Below, in pieces: positions 42,250-50,355 of a stretch of DNA of 64,000 nucleotides. The notes beneath the pieces were generated by a model that saw nothing but the letters and a program-made list of their open reading frames with translations, was not told the origin of the DNA and searched no databases. A program made the translations under genes and the position numbers. Source of the DNA: Peptococcaceae bacterium (GTDB lineage: Bacteria > Bacillota > Desulfotomaculia > Desulfotomaculales > Desulfocucumaceae). Positions within the stretch are counted from its first letter, which is position 1. Each line of letters opens with the position of its first letter. Location of the stretch: assembly GCA_023512435.1 (NCBI GenBank), contig JAILZP010000016.1:1-64000 (forward strand). Direction: 5' to 3'.

Positions 42250-43086
42250 TTATCTAAATTCAGAAATTAACGGCGGCTGTTCCCCGGAATTTTCACCTAA
42301 CAATCCCTTTTCCCAGGCCACCCACCACCTGATTCCTTGTTCGCTTAACTCAAGATAACCGGTCATTACAAGGCTTTCATCCTCTGACCTGGCGGCAAGC
42401 CATGTGCCAAAAGCCCTCAGCTCGGATTCTCCTTCTGCCACATAAACCGTCTCAAATCCGATGCCCTTTGAACAAAGGTATCTGTGCTTACCGTTCAACT
42501 CCTGAATGTCGAATGTCTTCTGGATATACTTAACCATATAGCTGACTGCTTTTTTCAGGCTTTTAGGCTTTTCAATCCAGATGAAGCCATGTCCCCAAAG
42601 CTCTTCCCACTTTTTCCAGTCCATATGAACATTGGTAAGGACATGAAAATGCCAGGCCCCTCTTTTCTGCCTTTCCATTACCGCTATATATTGAAAATCA
42701 TAACCCGCCTTTCTTACCTTCAGAACAAAGGACCGCCAATCTTTCATCAGTTTTTCCCGGTCATCCATATTTTCCCTGTAGGTAAGCTCCAGCTTATACA
42801 TTTCCCCGTTATTCCTGCCATATAATTCATAGGCCTTGCGCCTGCATACGGTCCTGGCCCTGCGTACTGCACGTTCTTTATTCTCAGGCTTAGCCTCCCC
42901 CGGTTCCCGGTCCGTGGCCGGCACGGGGACCCCCCACGTCCCCCCTGTGGCCGGTCTCCCGGACCGGGATGCCTTCCTGTCCGGAAAAGAACCGACTACT
43001 ATTGAGCTTTTGAATTCTACTCCTTCGGCCCAACCGGTTCCCCGGATCAGTTTCCCATTACACAGGATTTTATGTGGTGCTGGCAT
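42250..43086 (-). CDS. HUH replication-initiator-like protein
   Basis: 278 residues from ATG 43086 behind GAAGGGAAGG. The HUH-type metal site is seen in GAWHFHVLTNV (about 167-177) and a candidate catalytic tyrosine pair in YMVKYIQK (about 204-211). The upstream MYKLELTYRENM would be motif 1. This arrangement is shared by rolling-circle Rep and related relaxase-type proteins. The N-terminal 80 residues are Pro/Gly/Arg-rich and poorly conserved looking. It would nick the element's own origin and allow replication or mobilisation of the excised circle. Confidence 0.75.
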   Translation of the reverse strand: MPAPHKILCNGKLIRGTGWAEGVEFKSSIVVGSFPDRKASRSGRPATGGTWGVPVPATDREPGEAKPENKERAVRRARTVCRRKAYELYGRNNGEMYKLELTYRENMDDREKLMKDWRSFVLKVRKAGYDFQYIAVMERQKRGAWHFHVLTNVHMDWKKWEELWGHGFIWIEKPKSLKKAVSYMVKYIQKTFDIQELNGKHRYLCSKGIGFETVYVAEGESELRAFGTWLAARSEDESLVMTGYLELSEQGIRWWVAWEKGLLGENSGEQPPLISEFR

Positions 43087-43250
43087 GTAAAAACCTTCCC
43101 TTCAAGGCACAACACGCGGTAAGCCATTTCCACCAGCGTCCTATTGCGTATGCTCTGGATCTGTTTCATCTTCCTGGGATCACAGACGCCAACGGTGAAA
43201 ACAATTTCTAACCGCTTATTCTTTTTATCAGTACCTATGTAACCAGCCAT
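43047..43250 (-). CDS. Small hypothetical protein upstream of Rep
   Basis: 67 residues from ATG 43250, seven bases after GAAGG. It overlaps the start of the Rep-like gene by 40 bases. It has five charged stretches and four cysteines, including CLEGKVFTCQHHIKSC near the end, which might bind a metal. I recognise no family. It is the first gene of the minus-strand core operon of the element, divergent from the XRE regulator. Confidence 0.6.
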   Translation of the reverse strand: MAGYIGTDKKNKRLEIVFTVGVCDPRKMKQIQSIRNRTLVEMAYRVLCLEGKVFTCQHHIKSCVMGN

Positions 43251-43304
43251 AACATACCTTCACATTATGTGTTGTTTTTTTAACTTGCTTTTACCAAAAA
43301 TATA

Positions 43305-43324
43305 CCATGGGAAATTTTCCATGG
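43305..43324. promoter_or_regulatory. Candidate operator between the divergent element genes
   Basis: CCATGG, eight AT-rich bases, CCATGG, together an inverted repeat. It sits between the 67-residue gene and the XRE regulator, as expected for a repressor that controls both directions. Confidence 0.5.
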
Positions 43325-43391
43325 AAAGAAGGATTTATACATAACGTGTCAAATTTATCACATTAATTAACAAGTCGGTGGGGTGTGAAGC

Positions 43392-44138
43392 ATGGATGAA
43401 AAATATAGCCAGGAGTACTATGAAATAAGCGAAAATGACGAAGTATTGCCCCGGGACTTCGAAGACAAGATGTTTTTGGAGGCCTATTACAAGAGGATCG
43501 GCGAGAGAATCAGAAAAGCCCGTGAAGAAACTGGCTATACATTGCAAAAAGTGGCTGGCTACCTCGGGGTTACGCCCTCGGCCATCGCCAATTATGAATC
43601 AGGAATAAGGCAGATCCCGGTTCATATCCTTTTAGAACTGGCTAGAATACTGGGTAAACCTTTGCAATATTTTTTAGGTCCTGACGCTGAAACCCCGCTT
43701 TTACTCACCCTGTCTTTAAAGAGTGCAATTGAGAGATACACAGAAGCCAGCTATATTGAATCTTTTTTCGAACTTATAGACGGGGAACTAATACCCCTTG
43801 AGAGACCTGAACCTATGATTCCCGTACCTCCTGAAATTGCTAAAGACCATCAATTTGCCCTGCGCCAATATAACGAAAAAACCGGAACATACAACTACTT
43901 AATTTGTAAACACTATCTCCCCCAACCCAAAAAGAAGGGAATTATCTTTAAAAAATATACCCAGCAATTCATTCCCCCGGATCCTGATGATTGGGTAATA
44001 GCAGAAATCGGTGACACCGGCAAAAAAGAAATAGTCCAGTTTAAAAATGTAACCCCCTCCCCTGGCTGGGGTGAAAAACAATATGTCATCAATGTCCGAG
44101 CCCTGGTTTTGGCAAGAATAGAAAGGCTGGTGAAATAA
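43392..44138 (+). CDS. XRE family regulator of the mobile element
   Basis: 248 residues from ATG 43392, behind GGTGGGGTG. The helix-turn-helix is at about 37-92 (GERIRKAREETGYTLQKVAGYLGVTPSAIANYESGIRQIP in pieces: YTLQKVAGYLGVTPSAI is the HTH core). The C-terminal 100 residues resemble a LexA/CI-type S24 fold (DWVIAEIGDTGKKEIVQF, VLARIERLVK), but I see no clear catalytic serine-lysine pair. It is translated just before the recombinase and probably controls excision and the lytic-like genes. Confidence 0.85.
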   Translation: MDEKYSQEYYEISENDEVLPRDFEDKMFLEAYYKRIGERIRKAREETGYTLQKVAGYLGVTPSAIANYESGIRQIPVHILLELARILGKPLQYFLGPDAETPLLLTLSLKSAIERYTEASYIESFFELIDGELIPLERPEPMIPVPPEIAKDHQFALRQYNEKTGTYNYLICKHYLPQPKKKGIIFKKYTQQFIPPDPDDWVIAEIGDTGKKEIVQFKNVTPSPGWGEKQYVINVRALVLARIERLVK

Positions 44139-44139
44139 T

Positions 44140-45807
44140 ATGGCCGGATTAAAGGCTTTGGCTTATGCCCGTGTTTCAACCCCGGAACAGGCTGACTCCG
44201 ATCTTTCAATTCCTGCTCAATTAAAAGCCATCCGTGTCTATGCCCATAACAACGGCATCGAAATTATTGACGAATACGTTGACGAGGGAATATCCGCTTT
44301 CAACGACGAAGGTAAACGCTTTGCCTTCAATGCCATGATTCAACACGCCATTAACGACCCTGACATCAGGCTGATACTGGTCCATGATTCTTCCCGGTTT
44401 TGCAGGAATAAATATAAATCCGCCGCTGTCAAAGGCGAGCTTTTAAAACACGGTGTTACTGTAATACCCGTGTCATCCCCCTATGACCCACGGACCATTG
44501 ACGGCGTTTGGCGTGAATCCATTGATGAAACTATGGCCATGACATCCTCCATGGTTACAGCCTTTCACACTACCAAAGGAATGACTGAAAACGCCTCCAA
44601 ACGGGACCCCGATACCGGTTACTGTTATAAAAACGGCGGACGCCCCCCTTATGGCTACATGCTTAAGCGTGTTTACACCGGTAAGGACAGGCGGGGTAAA
44701 GACAAATATAAGCTGCTGTGGGAAATCAACCCCGAAACCGCCCCCATCCTGCGTAAAATAGTGGTTGACTGGAGGATTGGCGAAGGCCTTTCATATACAA
44801 AAATAAGGGACCGGCTAAACTCCATGAACATCCCCGGCCCCGAAGGAAAACCCTGGGGAACTTCAACACTGGTTGAAATGCTCCGGGACAACCGGCTTAT
44901 GCAGTACACCGGCATTTATTACTGGAATAAAGAGGACCGCAAGACACCCGGCAAGCGTTACAAGGACAAAAAGGAATGGATTGAGGTTTCCAACGCCCAC
45001 CCTGCGATTCTGACCATGGAAGAAGTTGAATCGGCCCTGGCCCTGACCAAGAGCAGGCAACCCCGCACACCTGCGGCCAGGAGCTATGACAGCCCATGGA
45101 TATTTACAGGACTTAACCTTGAAGGAAAGCCGTTCTTTACATGCAAAAAATGCGGCGGCAATATTATAGGTGTCCGTGATTCCACCCGCCATATCGGAAG
45201 GTATTGCTGCGGCACCCACCATTACAAGGGAAACCCCGGCTGCACCAATAAAATACGAATCAACCGGATAGTTTTTGAAAAGGAACTGCTGGCCCAGATT
45301 GAAAAGGTTTTCGGCACACCTGAATCTATTGACTGCCTTGTAAGCGAACTCAACTCCAAAGTGTTCAATGAACTTTCCACATATACCAAGGCCATAGCTG
45401 CCATGGAAAAAGAGCTTGAAAACATAAACCGTGAAATTGAAATCACTTTCCGTGCATTTTCCGAAGGCCTGGACCCCGACCTATGCAATGAAAGGCTTGC
45501 CAAGCTAAAAACCCAGCGCATGGAAGTATCCCATAAAATAGATCAAATGAAAAAAGACCAACCGAAACCCCTGTCGATTGATCTCAGGAAGGCCCATGAC
45601 CTTTTTAACAACTTTAAAAATATTTATCAGTCCGGCACCAACGAGCAGAAAAGAATTCTCTTCAAGACTTATATCCGGCACATGGAACTGGACCCGGACA
45701 ACAAACGGGTTAATGTGACCTTCTACCCGTATTACCTCCAGGAAAAAATAAAGCGTGGGAACAATTTCCCACACTACATTTCTGGTGGTGTCGGAGGCGG
45801 GACTTGA
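44140..45807 (+). CDS. Large serine recombinase (integrase) of the element
   Basis: 555 residues. The resolvase domain has the catalytic serine at S13 (ALAYARVSTPEQADSDLS) and the arginines of PVSSPYDPRTIDGVWRE downstream. The recombinase domain follows (NGGRPPYGYMLKRVYTGKD), then a zinc ribbon (CKKCGGNIIGVRDS, CCGTHHYKGNPGC) and a coiled coil (about 415-475). The last nine residues (SGGVGGGT and the stop) are encoded by the right attachment repeat. In the excised circle the frame would read through the junction and add ten residues (WVEMLTKISL) before a stop. The gene starts one base after the regulator's stop. Confidence 0.93.
   Translation: MAGLKALAYARVSTPEQADSDLSIPAQLKAIRVYAHNNGIEIIDEYVDEGISAFNDEGKRFAFNAMIQHAINDPDIRLILVHDSSRFCRNKYKSAAVKGELLKHGVTVIPVSSPYDPRTIDGVWRESIDETMAMTSSMVTAFHTTKGMTENASKRDPDTGYCYKNGGRPPYGYMLKRVYTGKDRRGKDKYKLLWEINPETAPILRKIVVDWRIGEGLSYTKIRDRLNSMNIPGPEGKPWGTSTLVEMLRDNRLMQYTGIYYWNKEDRKTPGKRYKDKKEWIEVSNAHPAILTMEEVESALALTKSRQPRTPAARSYDSPWIFTGLNLEGKPFFTCKKCGGNIIGVRDSTRHIGRYCCGTHHYKGNPGCTNKIRINRIVFEKELLAQIEKVFGTPESIDCLVSELNSKVFNELSTYTKAIAAMEKELENINREIEITFRAFSEGLDPDLCNERLAKLKTQRMEVSHKIDQMKKDQPKPLSIDLRKAHDLFNNFKNIYQSGTNEQKRILFKTYIRHMELDPDNKRVNVTFYPYYLQEKIKRGNNFPHYISGGVGGGT
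45742..45772 (-). terminator. Hairpin within int that can terminate tRNA-Leu transcripts
   Basis: GTGGGAA and TTCCCAC form a stem with a 4-base loop inside the 3' end of the recombinase gene. Read on the minus strand it is followed by a T-rich run, 14 bases past the tRNA CCA end. It can replace the tRNA's displaced terminator. Confidence 0.5.
45779..45806. repeat. Right attachment site, 28-bp direct repeat
   Basis: Identical to 40010-40037. It overlaps the 3' end of tRNA-Leu and the last codons of the recombinase gene. Confidence 0.9.
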
Positions 45808-45868
45808 ACCCGCACGGTTTCCCATACGCCCCTCAAACGTACGCGTCTGCCTATTCCGCCACTCCGAC
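45786..45868 (-). tRNA. tRNA-Leu (anticodon GAG)
   Basis: The 7-bp acceptor stem GTCGGAG / CTCCGAC, encoded CCA, T arm GCGGG-TTCAAGT-CCCGC and a variable arm of class II type are all visible. The anticodon loop is TTGAGGG, giving GAG. It is the integration target of the element. Confidence 0.93.
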
Positions 45869-45923
45869 CCGAAACGGCGCCTAAAACAGCAAACCCATTT
45901 TTCTGTTTCTGATAGCAAAGTAG

Positions 45924-45953
45924 ATGATACCACAGTTTCAGGGCGCCAGTCAA
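45924..45953 (-). promoter_or_regulatory. Promoter of tRNA-Leu
   Basis: On the minus strand TTGACT, 18 bases, TATCAT, about 55 bases before the tRNA 5' end. Confidence 0.55.
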
Positions 45954-45992
45954 GAAAAATCAAGCAGGAAATGATTTGAACCCCCGCCCGGG

Positions 45993-46955
45993 CTAACCGT
46001 CCATTCCCTTCTGCTTCCAGTAAGATATAAATTCATTGATCACGGCGTCAATTTCGTGGCGCTTTTTCAGGGAGTCCAGCCAGCGGCCGGGTATGCCGCC
46101 GCTGCCGTAATAGGCGCCGGCCAGGCCTCCGGTGATGCAGCCGGCGGTGTCGGCGTCCTCGCCCCTGTTCACTACATCCACCAGCGCCTCCTCGAAGCTG
46201 CCGGTCAAAAGGAAGGCCTGCACCGACGCAGCCAGCGTGTCCAGGGCGTTCCCCCGCGGAATAACCCGGGGAGCGTCTTTTTGGATGTGCTTGATCATGT
46301 GCCAGAAAAACCTGGAAGGTGTTATTTTCATTTCCCTGCAGAAGCTGTCCGTAAGATCCAGGGCCCGGCTGACCATCTGCCGCCGGGACCCGCCCCCGGC
46401 GGACAGCCGGACCAGGATGTTGTAAAAGATGCAGCAGGTTGCGCCCTCGTAGCTGTAGTGGGTCATCATGCATATCTCGGCCGACCACTTGGCTATTTTC
46501 TGCATGTCGTTCCAGTAGCCGAAGGTTACCGGCAGGGTGCGCATAAGGCCGCCGTTGCTGTCCATCTTGTTCAGGGTGCGGGCGGTCATTTGTGACGCCT
46601 CTTTCCAGTTGCCCGCCTTCAGGTAGTTTTTGATGGACTCGGCGGTGGTCCTGCCGATATCTTTGGGCCCGGAACGATACCAGCGGAGAAAGTTATGACC
46701 TATTTCCTCCACCGGGTAGGCCGGGTTGGCCAGAATCCCCCTGGCCACGTCCAGGGTCATGCTGGTGTCGTCGGTCCACTCGCCGGGATCAAGGTCCAGC
46801 CAGCCGCCGCCGGCCATTTCCCTTATCGTCCCGTACTTTTCCTTTATCTCGGCGGAAGACATGTTTTCCACCGGGCCGCCCAGGGCATCGCCCACCGCGG
46901 CCCCGAGAAAGGCTCCCCTCAAAAAGTCTTCCAAATCAAACACCTCTTTACCCAA
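45993..46955 (-). CDS. ADP-ribosylglycohydrolase family protein
   Basis: 320 residues from TTG 46955, which directly follows the previous stop; TTG 46934 behind AAAGAGGTG is an alternative. The family removes ADP-ribose from proteins; the best-known member is DraG, which reactivates nitrogenase. Metal-site motifs are present: GAAVGDALGGPVE (about 17-29), EWTDDTSMTLDVARG (about 58-72) and the C-terminal NRGEDADTAGCITGGLAGAYYG. No ADP-ribosyltransferase gene is nearby, so the target is open. Confidence 0.92.
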   Translation of the reverse strand: MGKEVFDLEDFLRGAFLGAAVGDALGGPVENMSSAEIKEKYGTIREMAGGGWLDLDPGEWTDDTSMTLDVARGILANPAYPVEEIGHNFLRWYRSGPKDIGRTTAESIKNYLKAGNWKEASQMTARTLNKMDSNGGLMRTLPVTFGYWNDMQKIAKWSAEICMMTHYSYEGATCCIFYNILVRLSAGGGSRRQMVSRALDLTDSFCREMKITPSRFFWHMIKHIQKDAPRVIPRGNALDTLAASVQAFLLTGSFEEALVDVVNRGEDADTAGCITGGLAGAYYGSGGIPGRWLDSLKKRHEIDAVINEFISYWKQKGMDG

Positions 46956-47555
46956 TTAATTTTTTCCGCCGGCCGGGGTCGAACCGTAGAGATGCCTGTA
47001 CACCTTCTGGTAGAAAAGAACCTTGCGGATAAACTGCCTTGTTTCCGGAAATGGAATCTGGTCGATACTGCCCTGCTCCCCGGTCCAGCTGTGCTGTTCC
47101 AGCCACTTTCCGACATTGCCCCGCCCGGCGTTGTACGCCGCCAGCACCAGAACGGTATCGCCCCGGTACTCCCGGTAAAGCTCGGAAACGTACCACACGC
47201 CTATCCTGACGTTGTATTCCGGGTTAAAAAGCAGATCCGGGTTGTATCCCTGCAGGCCCTTTTTACCGGCCACCCACTTCCCGGTTTCCGGCATAATCTG
47301 CATCAATCCCCGGGCCCCCTTGACCGAAACCGCCCCGGCATTGAAATCGCTTTCGGTTTTCACGATGGCCGCCACAAGGAAGGCGTCAAGCCCGGCGCCG
47401 GCGGCTTCCCGGAAAATCATCTGGCGGTACGGTATGGGGAAAAAAAACCGGCCGATGTCTCCGGCATTTATGAGCAGTAGAATGAGAAGGCTCAGGATGA
47501 TAAATCTTTTGATTCCGCAACTCCCTTTCCTGCTGTTCTGGGGCAACCCGATCAC
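46956..47555 (-). CDS. Membrane-anchored lytic transglycosylase
   Basis: 199 residues from GTG 47555. An N-terminal signal anchor (IKRFIILSLLILLLINAG) is followed by a Slt-type domain: AAIVKTESDFNAGAVS (catalytic Glu), GARGLMQIMPETGKWVAGK, NPEYNVRIGVWYVSEL and LVLAAYNAGRGNVGKWL. It cleaves peptidoglycan at the cell surface. It directly precedes the ADP-ribosylglycohydrolase gene in the same direction and follows coaE, as a lytic transglycosylase often does in Firmicutes. Confidence 0.93.
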   Translation of the reverse strand: MIGLPQNSRKGSCGIKRFIILSLLILLLINAGDIGRFFFPIPYRQMIFREAAGAGLDAFLVAAIVKTESDFNAGAVSVKGARGLMQIMPETGKWVAGKKGLQGYNPDLLFNPEYNVRIGVWYVSELYREYRGDTVLVLAAYNAGRGNVGKWLEQHSWTGEQGSIDQIPFPETRQFIRKVLFYQKVYRHLYGSTPAGGKN

Positions 47556-47621
47556 TCCATTAAACCGGCCGGCTTAGCCTCCCGGGGAGGATCAGGCCGG
47601 CCATAGCTGAACGGCCTCCGG

Positions 47622-48230
47622 TCAGGAGGGCTTGTATCCCGTCAGCTCGGTCCAGATGGCATCCACCTGTCTGATGGTTTCCTCAACGGGGCCGCTGTTG
47701 TCAATCACCCTGTCCGCATACCCGCACTTCTCTTCCTGGGGCATCTGGGCCTTAATCCTCATTAAGACCTCTTCCCGGGAAAGGCCGCTTCTGGCCATAA
47801 CCCTTTCCACCTGGACCCCGGGGTCCACCGTGACCACCCAGATCTCATCCATCATCCTGTGCATGCCGGACTCTATCAGGAGGGGCACCTCCACCACCAG
47901 AACCGGGGCGCTCCCCCCGCCCTCCCGGTAGTTCGCTATCCGCCTGGACACCACCCTGTTCACTTCCGGGTGAACAATGGCCTCCAGCCTGGCCCGGGCA
48001 GCCGGATCCCCAAAGACTATGGAAGCCATCCTGGCCCGGTCCAGTTCTCCGTTTCCATTAAGGACCTCCGGGCCAAACTCCCTGACTATCCTTTCCAGTC
48101 CCGGGGTGCCGGGGGCCACCACATCCCTGGCCACCAGGTCGGTATCGATAACCTCGGCCCCCAGCTGGGCCAGGCGGCGCGAGACTGTACTTTTTCCGCT
48201 GCCGATATTTCCGGTAAGACCGATGATCAT
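47622..48230 (-). CDS. coaE: Dephospho-CoA kinase CoaE
   Basis: 202 residues from ATG 48230. It catalyses the last step of CoA synthesis, ATP-dependent phosphorylation of the 3'-hydroxyl of dephospho-CoA. The P-loop GLTGNIGSGKSTVSRRL is at 4-20, then GAEVIDTDLVARDVVAPG, HPEVNRVV and VVEVPLLIESGMHRMMDEIWVV, all family hallmarks. The following transglycosylase gene (46956) is probably in the same operon. Confidence 0.96.
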   Translation of the reverse strand: MIIGLTGNIGSGKSTVSRRLAQLGAEVIDTDLVARDVVAPGTPGLERIVREFGPEVLNGNGELDRARMASIVFGDPAARARLEAIVHPEVNRVVSRRIANYREGGGSAPVLVVEVPLLIESGMHRMMDEIWVVTVDPGVQVERVMARSGLSREEVLMRIKAQMPQEEKCGYADRVIDNSGPVEETIRQVDAIWTELTGYKPS

Positions 48231-48456
48231 GCAAACTCACTCCACTGTTCAGATTCGTTGCCCGGGCCTTTATTCCTGCCCGCAGGTACAACTCCTCAAG
48301 CATGCACGTCCGGCTGACTTTATGATTTTCCTCTTTAGCCGTATTGATTATCTTGTATATGTTCAAAAAGTAATGTAAAGTTAAATCAGGCAGGGAGCTT
48401 TAATCCAGGACTTTTTATGGCGACGGGCTCCAAAACCTTTTGGGAGGATGTTGCTT

Positions 48457-49260
48457 TTGATCAGCCTTAGCAAAACAATATTTGCGGTACCCCCGCATTT
48501 GCGCCGGAAACTGTTTTCCGGGGAATACGAAAGGCTGGGGGGAGTGATCCGGGAAAAGTCTTCGGGGAAAATAGTCTACCTGCTGGTGGACAAACTGGAC
48601 GAAGAAAAAGAGGGTTCCAGCATCAGTGTTTCCATGCCGGAAATTATGGACAGCAGCATCAAATACCTCACCGCCGGCCAGATCCGCAGGCACCTGGAAT
48701 ATATTGAGAAGGAACTGGATACTCAAAACATCCAGATAAAGCCGGAAGACCTGGATCTGATCAACGAAGCCATTGACATGACTCACATAAAAGGCATCTC
48801 CGCCCGGCAACTGGATGAAATCAAAGGCAAAATGCTGGGTCTGTACGACCGGTACCACGGTATATTCTCAAAGTACCTCAACGACCTGGACCGGCCGGGG
48901 GAACTGCAGAGTTTTCCTTTTCTGAAAATACCTGTCCTGATAGCGGTGACCGCCTCGAGGATATGGATTCAGTCAAAGGAATTCACCGGCGCCCGGGAAT
49001 GGATCAGCAAAGTTTACGACGACATTCTCCAGGCCATGAAAGTCTACTGCGTTTTGAACAGCAAGACAGACCCGGACAGGTCCCACTACCAGAAAATTTC
49101 CAGGTATCCAGCGGGGGAATTTATCAGCGAGCTGAAGGAAATCATCACCAGCCCGCCGGATAAGCCAAAATACAAATTTCCGCCCATGGAGGTAATTTAT
49201 CTCTGGAACTGCCTGGAATACCTCGACGGTTACCTGCTGGAACTGGAGGACATGTCGTAA
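48457..49260 (+). CDS. Hypothetical protein, mostly helical
   Basis: 267 residues from TTG 48457, nine bases after GGGAGG; ATG 48448 abuts that site and is less likely. It appears soluble and largely helical, with a charged middle (LEYIEKELDTQNIQIKPEDLDLINEAID) and ISARQLDEIKGKMLGLYDRYHGIF. There is no cysteine cluster, P-loop or signal peptide. I recognise no family and the neighbours do not point to a role. Confidence 0.65.
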   Translation: MISLSKTIFAVPPHLRRKLFSGEYERLGGVIREKSSGKIVYLLVDKLDEEKEGSSISVSMPEIMDSSIKYLTAGQIRRHLEYIEKELDTQNIQIKPEDLDLINEAIDMTHIKGISARQLDEIKGKMLGLYDRYHGIFSKYLNDLDRPGELQSFPFLKIPVLIAVTASRIWIQSKEFTGAREWISKVYDDILQAMKVYCVLNSKTDPDRSHYQKISRYPAGEFISELKEIITSPPDKPKYKFPPMEVIYLWNCLEYLDGYLLELEDMS

Positions 49261-49311
49261 CTTAAAAGCGCCTTTCTTTCACGGGGGACCGGCATCCGGA
49301 AGCCTCTTATA

Positions 49312-49336
49312 CCGCCCATTGGCGGCTTCTTTCATT
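49312..49336 (+). terminator. Weak terminator after the 48457 gene
   Basis: CCGCC pairs with GGCGG over four bases, then a T-rich stretch that enters the convergent gene's end. Confidence 0.35.
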
Positions 49337-49727
49337 TCAGCCTTACTATTTCGGCGTAGAGGCCGGGATCATAGCCGCGGTCGAATTCAATATCGTCAAA
49401 GCCGCCGGGAAAGGCCTCCCGGAAGAACATCAGCAGCGGGATCATGATCTGTTTTATCCCCCCCTGGGCCTGGGGCAAGACGCAGGCCTGCAAAAGCTCC
49501 CGCCACTGGTCCGCGGTATAACTGTACACCACCCTGGTTTTATTCATTCCCTCGCTTATTTCAGTGGGAAATTTAAACCTTGTTTCACCGTCAAACACCC
49601 GGCGGGTGGCCACTGACAGGGGCGCTTCCCCGCTGTAGACGGCAATGGCCGTGATAATCCCGTCCCCTTCCTGCCTTCCGCCCTCGCCCGGCGGCTGAAC
49701 CAACACCACAGGTCTGGCCTGCAACAA
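49332..49727 (-). CDS. Hypothetical protein
   Basis: 131 residues from TTG 49727 with GGAGTGAT upstream. It seems a small soluble alpha/beta protein: VVYSYTADQWRELLQACVL and IEFDRGYDPGLYAEIVRLK are the most structured parts. I recognise no family. Confidence 0.6.
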   Translation of the reverse strand: MLQARPVVLVQPPGEGGRQEGDGIITAIAVYSGEAPLSVATRRVFDGETRFKFPTEISEGMNKTRVVYSYTADQWRELLQACVLPQAQGGIKQIMIPLLMFFREAFPGGFDDIEFDRGYDPGLYAEIVRLK

Positions 49728-49909
49728 AAATCACTCCGGTTTTAAAAATATTTGTTACGTGCTATTATACATTTTTTGCGCACATTGAAAAAGCCCGCCC
49801 GGTCCGTTAACGCCGGGTTGCCGGGGAAAACGGCCGGGCAGTGAGGCAAATACGGGCCGTTGACGGCTTCAGCAGCCCGCGTATGATCATTCATTCACGG
49901 CAAAGGCCG

Positions 49910-50218
49910 TTAATACCCTCTCAGTTCTTCCCGGTCCACGGTTCGGGCCGCCCGGCCTCCCTTGACAATTTCCAGGTACCTGCCGCGGTCCAGGTCTTCC
50001 CCCAGTAAAAATTCCATATCCACTCCGCAGGTATCCGCCAACAGGGTAAGGGAATCCCAATCCGGGTAAAATTCTCCTCTTTCCAGTTTTTTTACCCATT
50101 TCTCGGTCTCTCCTATCTTGGCTGCCAGCATCTTCTGAGTGAACTCCCTGCCGCTGCGCCTGCTCCTTACGGCCCTGGCCTCGCGAACCCTGTATCCCAG
50201 CGTCTTCGGGTCGTTCAT
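49910..50218 (-). CDS. Small XRE family HTH protein
   Basis: 102 residues. The HTH is unusual in spacing but visible at about 27-62 (FTQKMLAAKIGETEKWVKKLERGEFYPDWDSL). The rest is a short C-terminal helix region. It is probably a chromosomal regulator; the gene at 50356 lies 140 bases upstream in the same direction. Confidence 0.8.
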   Translation of the reverse strand: MNDPKTLGYRVREARAVRSRRSGREFTQKMLAAKIGETEKWVKKLERGEFYPDWDSLTLLADTCGVDMEFLLGEDLDRGRYLEIVKGGRAARTVDREELRGY

Positions 50219-50355
50219 TCACTCAAGCCCCCCAGAGGAAGAATTGTTAACCCAAAAAAACGGTGCAAATATTTTTCCACCAAAGTGAATTAATATAACA
50301 AAAAAACCGGTCATGCATAACCGGTCACAAAACTCAATATTCCCCGTTCCCGCGG

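Larger units (their letters stand above)
40010..45806. mobile_element. Integrative element in tRNA-Leu with serine recombinase
   Basis: About 5.8 kb between two identical 28-bp repeats, with the intact tRNA-Leu(GAG) at the right end. Contents in order: DHH phosphodiesterase and membrane protein (minus, very AT-rich), GC-rich non-coding block, 48-residue protein, HUH Rep-like protein, 67-residue protein (minus), then XRE regulator and large serine recombinase (plus). No conjugation genes are present, so it would be a small replicating or mobilisable element. Its AT-rich left third contrasts with its GC-richer right part and with the chromosome, which indicates a mosaic origin. Confidence 0.88.
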
